From Burkholderia sp. Bp9142 (lineage in GTDB: Bacteria > Pseudomonadota > Gammaproteobacteria > Burkholderiales > Burkholderiaceae): DNA of 64,000 nt. Positions 10,241 through 19,800 of the stretch are shown piece by piece. Each line of letters starts with the position of its first letter. Positions within the stretch are counted from its first letter, which is position 1. The stretch spans positions 124,001 to 188,000 of the forward strand of contig NZ_QTPP01000006.1 in assembly GCF_003853415.1 (NCBI RefSeq), given 5' to 3'. Both the position numbers and the translations under genes were made by a program. The notes below the pieces were generated by a model. The model did no database searches. It was not told the DNA's origin and worked only from the letters and a program-made list of their open reading frames with translations.

Positions 10241-11899
10241 ATGGCAACGTTAGGCGGGCAAATTTCGCACGCGCCGATGACGGGCGAAGAGAAGAAGGTG
10301 ATCTTCGCGTCGTCGCTGGGCACCGTGTTCGAGTGGTACGACTTTTACCTGGCCGGCTCGCTCGCGGCCTACATCAGCAAGAGCTTCTTCTCCGGGGTCA
10401 ATCCGACCGCCGCGTTCATCTTCACGCTGCTCGGGTTCGCGGCCGGCTTCGCCGTGCGGCCGTTCGGCGCGATCGTGTTCGGCCGGCTCGGCGACCTCGT
10501 CGGCCGCAAGCACACGTTCCTCGTGACGATCGTGATCATGGGTATCTCGACCTTCGTGGTCGGCTTCCTGCCAGGCTACGCGTCGATCGGCATCGCGGCT
10601 CCGGTGATCTTCATCGCGATGCGGCTGTTGCAGGGCCTCGCGCTCGGCGGCGAGTACGGCGGCGCGGCGACCTACGTCGCCGAGCATGCGCCGGCGAACC
10701 GTCGCGGCTTCTACACCGCGTGGATCCAGACGACCGCGACGCTCGGGCTGTTCCTGTCGCTGCTCGTGATCCTCGGCGTGCGCACCTTCATCGGCGAGGA
10801 AGCGTTCGGCAACTGGGGCTGGCGCGTGCCGTTCGTCGCGTCGATCGCACTGCTCGCGGTGTCGGTGTGGATCCGGCTGCAGCTGAACGAATCGCCGGTG
10901 TTCCTGCGCATCAAGGCGGAAGGCAAGACGTCGAAGGCACCGCTGACCGAAGCGTTCGGCCAGTGGAAGAACCTGAAGATCGTGATCCTCGCGCTCATCG
11001 GCCTGACGGCCGGCCAGGCCGTCGTGTGGTACACGGGCCAGTTCTACGCGCTGTTCTTCCTCACGCAGACGCTGAAGGTCGACGGCGCAAGCGCGAACAT
11101 CCTGATCGCGATCGCGCTGCTGATCGGCACGCCGTTCTTCCTGTTCTTCGGGTCGCTGTCGGACAAGATCGGCCGCAAGCCGATCATCCTCGCGGGCTGC
11201 CTGATCGCGGCGCTGACCTACTTCCCGCTGTTCAAGGCGCTCACGCACTACGCAAACCCGCAGCTCGAACTCGCGACGCAGAAGGCACCGATCACGGTCG
11301 TCTCCGATCCGGCCACCTGCTCGTTCCAGTTCAACCCGGTGGGCACGTCGAAGTTCACGAACTCGTGCGACATCGCGAAAAGCGCGCTCTCGAAGGCCGG
11401 CCTGAACTACGAGAACGTTGCGGCACCGGCTGGCGCGACCGCCGAGATCAAGGTGGGTGACGCGGTGATCCCGGCCTATGACGGCAAGGCCGCCGACGCG
11501 AAGGCGCAGGGTGCGGCGTTCGACAAGACGCTCGCGTCGACACTGAAGGCGGCAGGCTACCCGGCGAAGGCCGACCCGGCGCAGCTCAACTGGCCGATGA
11601 CGATCGTGATCCTGACGATCCTCGTGATCTACGTGACGATGGTCTACGGCCCGATCGCGGCGATGCTGGTCGAGATGTTCCCGACGCGGATCCGCTACAC
11701 GTCGATGTCGTTGCCCTATCACATCGGCAACGGCTGGTTCGGCGGCTTCCTGCCGGCAACCGCGTTCGCGATCGTCGCGGCGAAGGGCAACATCTATTCG
11801 GGGCTCTGGTATCCGATCGTGATCGCGCTGGCCACGTTCGTGATCGGCCTGCTGTTCGTCAAGGAGACGAAGGACTCGGACATCTACGCGCAGGATTGA
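10241..11899 (+). CDS. MFS transporter, metabolite:H+ symporter (MHS) family
   Basis: This 552-residue inner-membrane carrier has MHS hallmarks: GTVFEWYDFYLAG at the first helix, the loop motif GRLGDLVGRKHTF and its repeat SDKIGRKP. A hydrophilic insert of about 115 residues (336-451) with two cysteines interrupts the C-terminal half between helices. ATG 10241 follows a GGAGA ribosome-binding site. The substrate cannot be told; relatives carry carboxylates or compatible solutes. It lies 242 bp after the two-component operon, which may control it. Confidence 0.9.
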   Translation: MATLGGQISHAPMTGEEKKVIFASSLGTVFEWYDFYLAGSLAAYISKSFFSGVNPTAAFIFTLLGFAAGFAVRPFGAIVFGRLGDLVGRKHTFLVTIVIMGISTFVVGFLPGYASIGIAAPVIFIAMRLLQGLALGGEYGGAATYVAEHAPANRRGFYTAWIQTTATLGLFLSLLVILGVRTFIGEEAFGNWGWRVPFVASIALLAVSVWIRLQLNESPVFLRIKAEGKTSKAPLTEAFGQWKNLKIVILALIGLTAGQAVVWYTGQFYALFFLTQTLKVDGASANILIAIALLIGTPFFLFFGSLSDKIGRKPIILAGCLIAALTYFPLFKALTHYANPQLELATQKAPITVVSDPATCSFQFNPVGTSKFTNSCDIAKSALSKAGLNYENVAAPAGATAEIKVGDAVIPAYDGKAADAKAQGAAFDKTLASTLKAAGYPAKADPAQLNWPMTIVILTILVIYVTMVYGPIAAMLVEMFPTRIRYTSMSLPYHIGNGWFGGFLPATAFAIVAAKGNIYSGLWYPIVIALATFVIGLLFVKETKDSDIYAQD

Positions 11900-12016
11900 G
11901 GTCGGGTAGCCGGCGGGCATCGGTCGTCGGGCGTGTTCCTTGCGGTGCCCGCCCCGCCCGCAACCCGGGCTGCACGGGCCGCCGGCAACTTTTTTCAGGG
12001 AAGACGAAAAAAGGTG

Positions 12017-12045
12017 TTGACAGCCCGGCGGTAGGTCTACATAAT
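12017..12045 (+). promoter_or_regulatory. Strong sigma-70 promoter of the tRNA gene
   Basis: A consensus -35 TTGACA (12017-12022), an exact 17-nt spacer and CATAAT (12040-12045) end 11 nt before the tRNA. Confidence 0.85.
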
Positions 12046-12055
12046 TCAAGTCTTC

Positions 12056-12132
<77 letters not shown>

Positions 12133-12142
12133 GTTGTAAAGG

Positions 12143-12176
12143 AAGCCGCTGTTCCGCAAGGATCAGCGGCTTTTTT
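12143..12176 (+). terminator. Rho-independent terminator after the tRNA
   Basis: A 9-bp stem AAGCCGCTG / CAGCGGCTT with a 12-nt loop is followed by six T residues, 11 nt after the CCA end. Confidence 0.88.
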
Positions 12177-12242
12177 CATTGCCGCCTCATTCAGCGACCG
12201 TGTCGCGCGCCGCCCTCCCTCAGGCCACGCGCTGCGCTGCTG

Positions 12243-13217
12243 CTACGCCACCACCACCCCGCGCTGCGCCTCGCTCGTCTGCGCGCGCACCTTCCCGCGC
12301 CAGTTCTCCCCGCCCTCCAGCGCCGGCGTCGACTCGAACAACTCCGCGAGCCAGTCCGCGAACACGCGCACCTTCTGCGACAGGTGCCGGTTGTGCGGAT
12401 ACACGATCGAGATCGGCTTGGGCTTCGGATTGCAGTCGGGCAGCACCTCGACCAGCGAGCCGTCGCGCAGGTTCGGCAGCACCATGAACAGCGTCGGCTG
12501 GATCATCCCGAACCCTTCGAGCCCGCACGTCACGTACGCATCCGAATCGTTGACGGTGACGCTGCCGTTCATCCGCACCTCGACCGGCTTGCCCTCGATC
12601 ATGAACACCCATGGAATCGCACGCGCGCCATGGCTCGCGCGAAAATTGACCGCGTGATGGTCCGCCAGGTCGGCAATCTCCTGCGGCTCGCCATGACGCG
12701 CCAGATAATCCGGCGACGCGCAGGTCACGCGCTTGAGCATCCCGATCCGTCGCGCGACCATCGAAGAATCCTCGAGCGGCCCCACCCGGATCATGCAGTC
12801 GATGCCCTCCTCGACCGGATCCACGTAGCGGTCCGACAAGCCGAGGTCGAGCGTGATGTCCGGATACTGCTGCCGGAAGATCGACAGCGCCGGCAACACG
12901 ACGCGCCGCCCGAGCGAGCTCGGCATGTGGACGCGCAGCACACCGCTCGGCTTGCGGTTGCCGGTCTGGAAACTCGAGTCGACCTCCGCGATCTCCGAGA
13001 TGATCTTCATGCAGTGTTCGTAGTACGCGGCGCCCTCCGGCGTCAGCGACAGCCGGCGCGTCGTCCGGTGCATCAGGCGCACGCCGAGCAGCGCCTCGAG
13101 ATTCTGGATGATGGTCGTCACCGACGCGCGCGGCATCGCGAGCGTGTCGGCCGCGCGCGTGAAGCTGTTCGCGTCGACCACGCGGGTGAAAACTTCCATT
13201 GCCTGGATGCGGTCCAT
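12243..13217 (-). CDS. LysR-family transcriptional regulator
   Basis: The 324-residue regulator starts MDRIQAMEVFTRVVDANSFT and has a winged HTH in residues 1-60 (AADTLAMPRASVTTIIQNLE), then a substrate-binding domain with SGVLRVHMPSSLGRR and an FMVLPNLRDG region. ATG 13217 fits the family; an upstream in-frame start at 13289 would add an unconserved Cys/Arg-rich leader. No divergent target gene is next to it, so its regulon is not evident. Confidence 0.88.
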   Translation of the reverse strand: MDRIQAMEVFTRVVDANSFTRAADTLAMPRASVTTIIQNLEALLGVRLMHRTTRRLSLTPEGAAYYEHCMKIISEIAEVDSSFQTGNRKPSGVLRVHMPSSLGRRVVLPALSIFRQQYPDITLDLGLSDRYVDPVEEGIDCMIRVGPLEDSSMVARRIGMLKRVTCASPDYLARHGEPQEIADLADHHAVNFRASHGARAIPWVFMIEGKPVEVRMNGSVTVNDSDAYVTCGLEGFGMIQPTLFMVLPNLRDGSLVEVLPDCNPKPKPISIVYPHNRHLSQKVRVFADWLAELFESTPALEGGENWRGKVRAQTSEAQRGVVVA

Positions 13218-13414
13218 GCTGCGCCCCCTTCGAATCGCCAACAGGACAGAATAGAGCGCGCAACGCGCGCGGCACAAGCCCCCGCCCATTGTTCTCCGTT
13301 CACGAACAGTTCAGGCGCTTCGGACTCGAAAGTGATCGAGTTTCGTTCAGTTCGGCACGACGATCGGCCTGTCTCCGGCCGCCGCGCGCCGGCTGCCCGC
13401 GGCACGCCCGCACG

Positions 13415-14383
13415 TTACCGCACGAACCGCTCGCGATAGCCCTGCGGCGACACGCCGAGCACGCGCACGAAACTGCGCCGCAGCGTCTCTTCCGAACCGA
13501 AGCCGCACCGCGTGGCGATCCGCTTGACGGGCCACGCGGTTTCGCCGAGCAAACGCTGCGCGGCCTCGACGCGGATCTGTTCGACCGCACGTGCGGGCGT
13601 GCGGCCGGTCCCTGCGCGATAGTGGCGCACGAAGCTGCGCTCGCTCATGCTGACGCGCTCGGCCAGCGCGGGCACCGACAGGTCGGCGCTCAGGTGCTCG
13701 GCGATCCATGCATGCAGTTCGCCGAAGCGGTCGTCGGTGCGCTGCATCGACAGCATCGCGCTGAACTGCGCCTGCCCGCCCGGCCGCTTCAGGAACACGA
13801 CGAGTTCGCGCGCGGCGTCGAGCGCGACCGCCCGCCCGAGATCCTCCTCGACGAGCGCGAGCGCGAGATCGATGCCGGCCGTCACACCGGCCGACGTCCA
13901 CAGCGCGCCTTCGCGGATGAAGATCGGATCGGGCTCGACGCGCACGTTCGGGTAGCGCGCCGCGAATTCATCGCAGCGCGCCCAGTGCGTGACCGCGCGC
14001 CGCCCGTCGAGCAGGCCGGCCTCGGCGAGCAGGAACGCCCCGGTGCAGACGGACGCGACACGTCGCGCGCGCTGCGCCTGCTGCCGGACCCAGCGCACCA
14101 TCCGCGCATCCCGCGAAGCGGCGTGCACGCCCTTGCCGCCGGCCACGATCACCGTATCGGGCCGCCCGGCCGAGCGCAGCGAATCGGCCATCACGACGAG
14201 GCCGGACGACGTCTCGATCGGCCCGGCCTCGGCGGCGACGACGCGCGGCGCATACGGCGCGGGCTGACCGCGCTCCTGCGCGAGTTCGTTGACGGATGCG
14301 AACACCTGCAGCGGCCCGGTCACGTCGAGCAACTGCGCACGGGGAAACGCGAGGACCAGGATCGAGCGCGGAGCGGCGGACAT
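13415..14383 (-). CDS. GlxA-type AraC-family regulator (DJ-1/PfpI domain plus HTH)
   Basis: The 322-residue protein has an N-terminal DJ-1/PfpI-like sensor domain (LVLAFPRAQLLDVTGPLQVF; SVCTGAFLLAEAGLLDGR) and a C-terminal AraC double HTH (RVSMSERSFVRHYRAGTG; IATRCGFGSEETLRRSF). ATG 14383 (MSAAPRS) is favoured over an in-frame ATG at 14425, which lies inside the promoter-operator region. It is divergent from a second DJ-1-family gene and probably controls it, a common arrangement for this family. Confidence 0.88.
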   Translation of the reverse strand: MSAAPRSILVLAFPRAQLLDVTGPLQVFASVNELAQERGQPAPYAPRVVAAEAGPIETSSGLVVMADSLRSAGRPDTVIVAGGKGVHAASRDARMVRWVRQQAQRARRVASVCTGAFLLAEAGLLDGRRAVTHWARCDEFAARYPNVRVEPDPIFIREGALWTSAGVTAGIDLALALVEEDLGRAVALDAARELVVFLKRPGGQAQFSAMLSMQRTDDRFGELHAWIAEHLSADLSVPALAERVSMSERSFVRHYRAGTGRTPARAVEQIRVEAAQRLLGETAWPVKRIATRCGFGSEETLRRSFVRVLGVSPQGYRERFVR

Positions 14384-14410
14384 GGCGTTTGGCAGAAAAC
14401 GTGGGGGATA

Positions 14411-14424
14411 TGGCAATTTCGCCA
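14411..14424. promoter_or_regulatory. Inverted repeat between the GlxA-type regulator and the hydratase-like gene
   Basis: TGGC-N6-GCCA lies inside a wider TTTGGC (14388-14393) ... GCCAAA (14421-14426) pairing in the divergent intergenic region. It is a candidate operator for the AraC-type regulator. Confidence 0.4.
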
Positions 14425-14497
14425 AACACTACGCGCCTAGAATCGATCTGTCCATCGTGCGCCGGTCGCGGCGCCCCCTTCCCTTCGGAGTGTTCGC

Positions 14498-15181
14498 ATG
14501 ACCCTGCATATCGGCCTTCTCGTGTTTCCGGGCGTCCAGCAACTCGATCTCACCGGCCCGCACGACGTGCTCGCATCGCTGCCCGGCGCGGCTGTCCACC
14601 TGGTCTGGAAATCGCGCGACAGCGTCGCGTCGAGCAGCGGCCTCGCGCTCGCGCCGACCTGCACGTTCGACGACTGCCCGCCGCTCGACGTGATCTGCGT
14701 GCCCGGCGGGATCGGGATCAACGACCTGCTGCTCGATGCCGAAACGATCGCGTTCGTGCAGCAGCGCGCGGCCGCCGCGCGCTACGTGACGTCGGTCTGC
14801 ACGGGCGCGCTGCTGCTCGGCGTGGCCGGCCTGCTGCGCGGACGACGCGCGACGACGCACTGGGCGTTTCATGCACTGCTCGAACCGCTCGGTGCGGTGC
14901 CCGTGCGCGAGCGCGTGGTGCGCGACGGCAACCTGATCACCGGCGGCGGCGTGACGGCCGGCATCGACTTTGCGTTGACGATCGCCGCGGAACTGGCCGG
15001 CGACGAAGAAGCGCAGGCGATCCAGCTGCAGCTCGAATACGCGCCTGCGCCGCCGTTCGACGCCGGTTCGCCCGACACGGCGCCAGCATCGGTCGTGAAG
15101 CGCGTCACCGAACGCTCGGCGGCCGGCTTTGCGAAACGCAAGCAGACGATCGAACAGGCACTGCGCGCGGTGTCGCGCTGA
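14498..15181 (+). CDS. DJ-1/PfpI family protein, isonitrile hydratase-like
   Basis: This 227-residue single-domain DJ-1/PfpI protein has a nucleophile-elbow Cys at C101 in SVCTGALLL. D17 (QQLDLTG) and T102 fall at the same numbers as the active-site residues reported for Pseudomonas isonitrile hydratase InhA. That enzyme hydrates R-NC to an N-formamide. The match supports the call, but DJ-1 relatives have varied activities. It is divergent from a GlxA-type regulator and followed after 59 bp by a cupin gene. Confidence 0.75.
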   Translation: MTLHIGLLVFPGVQQLDLTGPHDVLASLPGAAVHLVWKSRDSVASSSGLALAPTCTFDDCPPLDVICVPGGIGINDLLLDAETIAFVQQRAAAARYVTSVCTGALLLGVAGLLRGRRATTHWAFHALLEPLGAVPVRERVVRDGNLITGGGVTAGIDFALTIAAELAGDEEAQAIQLQLEYAPAPPFDAGSPDTAPASVVKRVTERSAAGFAKRKQTIEQALRAVSR

Positions 15182-15240
15182 ATGCGAGGGCGGGGAAATT
15201 GACGGAAGGGCGACGCGCCGTGGCGCCGGAGAACACATCG

Positions 15241-15552
15241 ATGAACATCATCCGCAGCGCGGCGTTCACCGCGGACCGCGCGTGGGGCGCGCTCGACATC
15301 GCGAACCTGAACGGCGTCACGGTCCGCCTGCACTGGACCGACCAGCCGTATCGATGGCATGTGAACGACGGCGAGGAAGTGTTTGCCGTGCTCGACGGCC
15401 GCGTCGAGATGCGCTATCGCGTGGCAGGCGTCGAGCACGCGACGGTGCTCGAAACGGGTGACGTGTTCCATGCGGCGGCCGGCATCGAGCACGTCGCGCA
15501 TCCGCTCGGCGAAGCACGCATCCTCGTGATCGAAGCCGAAGGCAGCGTCTGA
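15241..15552 (+). CDS. Small cupin-domain protein
   Basis: A 103-residue single-domain cupin. The first motif includes WHVNDGEEVFAVLDGRVEM and the second VFHAAAGIEHVAHPLG, giving candidate metal ligands H (WHVND), E (GEEV) and H (IEHVAHP). ATG 15241 has GGAG upstream. It probably lies in one transcript with the isonitrile-hydratase-like gene. The catalytic role is unknown. Confidence 0.8.
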   Translation: MNIIRSAAFTADRAWGALDIANLNGVTVRLHWTDQPYRWHVNDGEEVFAVLDGRVEMRYRVAGVEHATVLETGDVFHAAAGIEHVAHPLGEARILVIEAEGSV

Positions 15553-15576
15553 CGGCCGGCGGCCGTGCGCCGACGT

Positions 15577-15603
15577 CGCGCGGATGGCAACCGCATCCGC
15601 GCG
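15577..15603. terminator. Hairpin between convergent cupin and PAAR genes
   Basis: A 10-bp stem CGCGCGGATG / CATCCGCGCG with a 7-nt loop, without a clear T run, lies between two convergent stops. It may act as a bidirectional terminator. Confidence 0.4.
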
Positions 15604-15610
15604 GCGGGTG

Positions 15611-15895
15611 TCATCCGGTGATCGTCCCCGTGGCCTGCGACGCGATCAGCTTCGGCTGCGGCGTGCACAGACACTGGCACAGGTCGTGTTCGAGCGCGAC
15701 GACCTTGCCCATCACGGTCATCGTCCGCTCTCCGCCGTCGGACACGATCACGCCCGGCGACTTGCACGCGGCGCAGAACACGGACGCGCCGAGATAGGCG
15801 AGTTCGCGTCCGTCGAATGACGAATTGGCGATCCCTTCGAGCACCACCCCGCCGTGGTCGGTCGTGTCGCCCTTCAGAATGAATTTGCGGCTCAT
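15611..15895 (-). CDS. PAAR domain protein without an effector domain
   Basis: The 94-residue protein is all PAAR fold: KGDTTDHGGVVLEG, the Cys pair FCAACKSPGVIVSDGG, GKVVALEHDLCQCLC and PQPKLIASQ. PAAR proteins cap the VgrG spike of type VI secretion systems through a metal-bound tip. No toxin domain is fused, and no VgrG, chaperone or immunity gene is adjacent. ATG 15895 (MSRKFILKGD) is chosen over an upstream in-frame start at 15991 with a non-homologous leader. Confidence 0.85.
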   Translation of the reverse strand: MSRKFILKGDTTDHGGVVLEGIANSSFDGRELAYLGASVFCAACKSPGVIVSDGGERTMTVMGKVVALEHDLCQCLCTPQPKLIASQATGTITG

Positions 15896-16047
15896 GTTGT
15901 CGGTTCTTCCCTCGGAAATGCCGTGCAACGCGGCAGCGCGCAGGCAGTCGGAATCCGCCCGTCGATCGCGGGCGCCCCGCGAGCATATCACCGCTCGCCG
16001 CGGCCGCTCCCGTCAGGACTGGTGCCGTATGCCCCGAGCGCCGCCCT

Positions 16048-16440
16048 TCAGACGAACAGCGCGATACACAGCGCGGCGCCGCACAGATACGTGCCGAGCG
16101 CGCCGACGAAGCGCACGGGATTCGGGTTGGCCATCGTCGGCCACGCCAGCAATCCGACCACGAGCAGGCAGCGGCACGCGGTCGCCGCGACGATCAGCGC
16201 CAGAACCGCGCGCGACGGATCATGCGCGCCGAAATAGAGAAACAGCACCGCGAGAAACGGCGCGTATTCGGCCGTGTTGCCGTGCGCGCGCACGACCTTG
16301 TGCAACCCGTTCGCCGGATCGGGGGCACACCCGGATCCGGTGGTGCACCGGAAGCGCGTGACGGACACGATGAGCCCGAGCCCGAACAGCAGCAGCCCGA
16401 GGATGGCCGTGCAAACGAGCGCGACGGGATGGATCGGCAT
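16048..16440 (-). CDS. MAPEG family membrane protein
   Basis: A 130-residue four-helix membrane protein with the MAPEG signature NGLHKVVRAHGNTAEYAPFL, including R and N/E residues expected at the glutathione-facing helix. Eukaryotic MAPEGs are glutathione transferases or eicosanoid enzymes; bacterial ones are mostly of unknown substrate. ATG 16440 (MPIHPVALV) starts at the first helix. It is transcribed away from the penicillin-binding protein gene. Confidence 0.85.
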   Translation of the reverse strand: MPIHPVALVCTAILGLLLFGLGLIVSVTRFRCTTGSGCAPDPANGLHKVVRAHGNTAEYAPFLAVLFLYFGAHDPSRAVLALIVAATACRCLLVVGLLAWPTMANPNPVRFVGALGTYLCGAALCIALFV

Positions 16441-16827
16441 GGGACTCTCGGCGAAAGCGGAAGTGCGCCGCACATCCGGCGATCCTACCCGCGGCCGGCG
16501 CGCACGGCTATCGCGAAAACCCGCAGCATCGCCGTACGACGGCCGCGGTTTCACGGGCACGTTCCGGCCCGAATTGTCGCCCTGCCGCACCGCACGAAAC
16601 CGGTGCATCTTCCGCCCGCCCGGCCGCCCGGGCTTGCCCGCCGAACCCCTTGCCACGCGGACGTCCCGACATGAAACGCGCAAACGTTACGCTGCGGGCG
16701 GCCCGCAGGCACGCGCGTTGCGTCGGCGCATCTCGGTAGTCAATCGCTCTTGGCAGCCCGCCGCGGAGGACTACACTAATCCTTAATGAGGTGTGGCCGA
16801 AGCCCGCGCCTTCAGGGAGACGCCGCC
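16441..16827. other. 387-bp intergenic region, divergent promoters
   Basis: It separates the MAPEG gene (minus) from the penicillin-binding protein gene (plus). Apart from the promoter at 16750-16777 and a GGGAGA ribosome-binding site at 16815-16820, no gene or repeat was seen. Confidence 0.6.
16750..16777 (+). promoter_or_regulatory. Predicted promoter of the penicillin-binding protein gene
   Basis: TTGGCA (16750-16755), a 16-nt spacer, then TACACT (16772-16777), 51 nt before the ATG. Confidence 0.55.
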
Positions 16828-19800
16828 ATGAATCGGCCGCTGAATCGCATCCTGCCGCGCGTGACCGGTAGTGCATCGGTCTGGACGTGGATCAAGTGGT
16901 CCTTGCTGGCCGCGCTGGCGATCGCGATCGCGATCCTTGCGCGGCTCGTGATGACCGAGATCGAGACGTCGCGTCTGCAGGCGCACTACCTGTCCGAACT
17001 CACACGCGACGTCGGCTACACCGTCGAAGCGGGCGCGAGCGACCACGTCCGCTTCCCCGCCAGCGGTCCGTACGACCAGCGCCTCGGCTACGCGATGATT
17101 CCCGCGTTCCAGCAGCGCCTGCTCGCGCGCGGCTTCGTCGTCGGCAAGCAGGCGCGCGATTCCGACCGGATGCTCTCGCTCGCCGATCGCGGCCTGTTCC
17201 TGCCTTACGAAGAAAAGGACCAGGCCGGGCTGATGCTGTTCGATTCGACCGGCTCGCCGCTGTTCGCGACGGTGTTCCCGCAGCGCGTGTACGCCGACTT
17301 CGACGCGGTGCCGCGCGTGGTCACCGATTCGCTGCTGTTCATCGAGGATCGCTACCTGCTCGACGCGAACCAGCCGAACCGCAATCCGGCGATCGACTGG
17401 GGGCGCTTCAGCCGGGCGCTCGCCGACCAGGCGATGCACGTCGTCAACCATCAACAGGCACGCCCGGGCGGCAGCACGCTCGCGACGCAGATCGAGAAGT
17501 TCCGCCATTCGCCCGACGGCCGCACCGCGACGCCGCCGGAGAAGTTGCGGCAGATCGCGTCCGCGTCGATCCTCGCGTACATGAACGGCCCGCAGACGAT
17601 GCTCGCGCGCCGCTCGATCGTCGTGCGCTACCTGAACTCGGTGCCGCTCGCCGCGCGGCCGCATGTGGGCGAGATCACCGGCATCGGCGACGGCCTCGCC
17701 GCGTGGTACGGCCGCGACTTCAACGACGTGAACCGCATCCTGTCGGCGCCGACGACCGGCGACAACGTCGACGAACAGGGCAAGACCTTCCGCGAGGTGC
17801 TGTCGCTGATCATCGCGCAGCGCGCGCCGTCGTACTTCCTGAATCGCGGCTATCCGGCGCTGCAGAAGCTGACCGACAGCTACCTGCGGCTCCTGTCGAA
17901 CGGCGGCGTGATCTCGCCCGCACTGCGCGATGCGGCGCTCGCCGCGCAGATCGAGCGCAGCGCGCCGCCGGCCGCCGCGCACGTGCAGTCGTTCGTGTCG
18001 CGCAAGGCCGTGTCGTCGGCACGCGCGTCGCTGCTGTCGGCGCTCGGGATCAGTGACGTGTACCAGCTCGACCAGTTCGACCTGGAAGCCACCAGCACGC
18101 TCGACAACGGTGTGCAGCAGGCGGTCGCCGAACGGCTCGCGAAGGCATCGACCCGCGACGGCGCACAGGCCGCCGGTCTGTACGGCTTCGAGATGCTCGC
18201 GCCGAAGGACGACCCGTCGCACCTCACGTACAGCTTCACGCTGTACGAGCATCGCAACGGCGCGAACCTGCTGCGCGTGCAGACCGACAGCGTGAACCAG
18301 CCGTTCGACGTGAACCGCGGCGGCCGCATCAACCTCGGCTCGACCGCGAAGCTGCGCACGCTGATCACCTACCTCCAGATCGTCTCCGAGCTGCACGCGC
18401 GCTACGGCAACCTGTCGAACGCACAACTCGCGCAGGTGAAGCCCGACCCGATCGACGGGCTGTCGCACTGGGCGCTCGACTACCTGTCGCACACGCGCGA
18501 CCGCTCGCTGCAGGCGATGCTCGACGCGTCGGTCGAACGCAAGTACTCGGCGAGCCCCGACGTGTTCTACACGGGCGGCGGCGCGCAGGTGTTCTCGAAC
18601 TTCGAAAAGTCGGACAACGGCCGCATCCTGACGCTGCACACAGCGTTCGAGCACTCGGTCAACCTCGTGTTCGTGCGGCTGATGCGCGACATCGTCCACT
18701 ACGAGATGCTGAAGGCGGCCGGCCCGTCGTCGTCGTGGCTCGACGATCCCGAGCAGCGCAAGCATTACCTCGCGCAGTTCGTCGACGGCGAAAGCAAGGT
18801 CTACGTGAAGCGCTACTACACGCGCTATGCGGGCAAGGCGCCCGGCGACGCGCTCGCGCTGATGCTGCAGGACGTGCGCAAGTCGCCGCCGAAGATCGCG
18901 ACGGTGCTGCGCAGCGTCGCGCCGAACGAATCGCTCGCCTGGTTCGATGCGCAGATGCGCGCGCAGCTGAAGGGCACGCCGGCCGCGACGCTGTCGGACG
19001 ACGATCTCGCCGCGCTCTACGCGAAGTACGCGATCGACCGCTTCAACCTCAATGATCGCGGCTATATCGCGAGCGTCCACCCGCTCGCGCTGTGGACGCT
19101 CAACTACCTTCGCGCGCATCCGAATGCGTCGCTCGACGAAGTCCAGCGCGCCAGCCGCGATGCGCGCTTCTACACGTACTCGTGGCTGTACAGGACGCGC
19201 TACCACGCGACCCAGGACCGCCGCATCCGCCGCATGGTCGAGTTGCGCGCGTACGGGGAAATCACGAAGGCGTGGCGCGCGCTCGGCTACCCGTTCGCGG
19301 AAGTCACGCCGTCGTACGCGGCCGCGATCGGCGCATCGGGCGACCAGCCCGACGCGCTCGCGAAACTGATCGGCCTGGTCGCGACCGGCGGACAGAAGGT
19401 GCCGACCGAGACGATCACGCGGCTCGACTTCGCGAAGGGCACGCCGTACGAAACGCGCTTCGTGCGCGCGGCCGCGCAGCCGCAGCCGATGCTGTCGCCG
19501 GAGATCGTCAACGTGGTGCACACGCTGCTGCGCGACGTCGTGCTGAGCGGCACCGGGCGGCGCCTGGCGGGCGGCTTCACGCTGCCCGACGGCAAGACGC
19601 TCCAGGTATACGGCAAGACCGGGACGGGCGACCAGCGCTTCAATGTCTACGCGCGCGGCGCGCGGCTGATCGAGTCGCGCAAGGTCAATCGCAGCGGCAC
19701 GTTCGTGTTCGTGCTCGGCGACCGTTTCTTCGGCGTGCTGACGGCGACCGCGCACGAGCCGTACGCGGCGCGCTACGACTTCACGAGCGCGATGGCCGTG

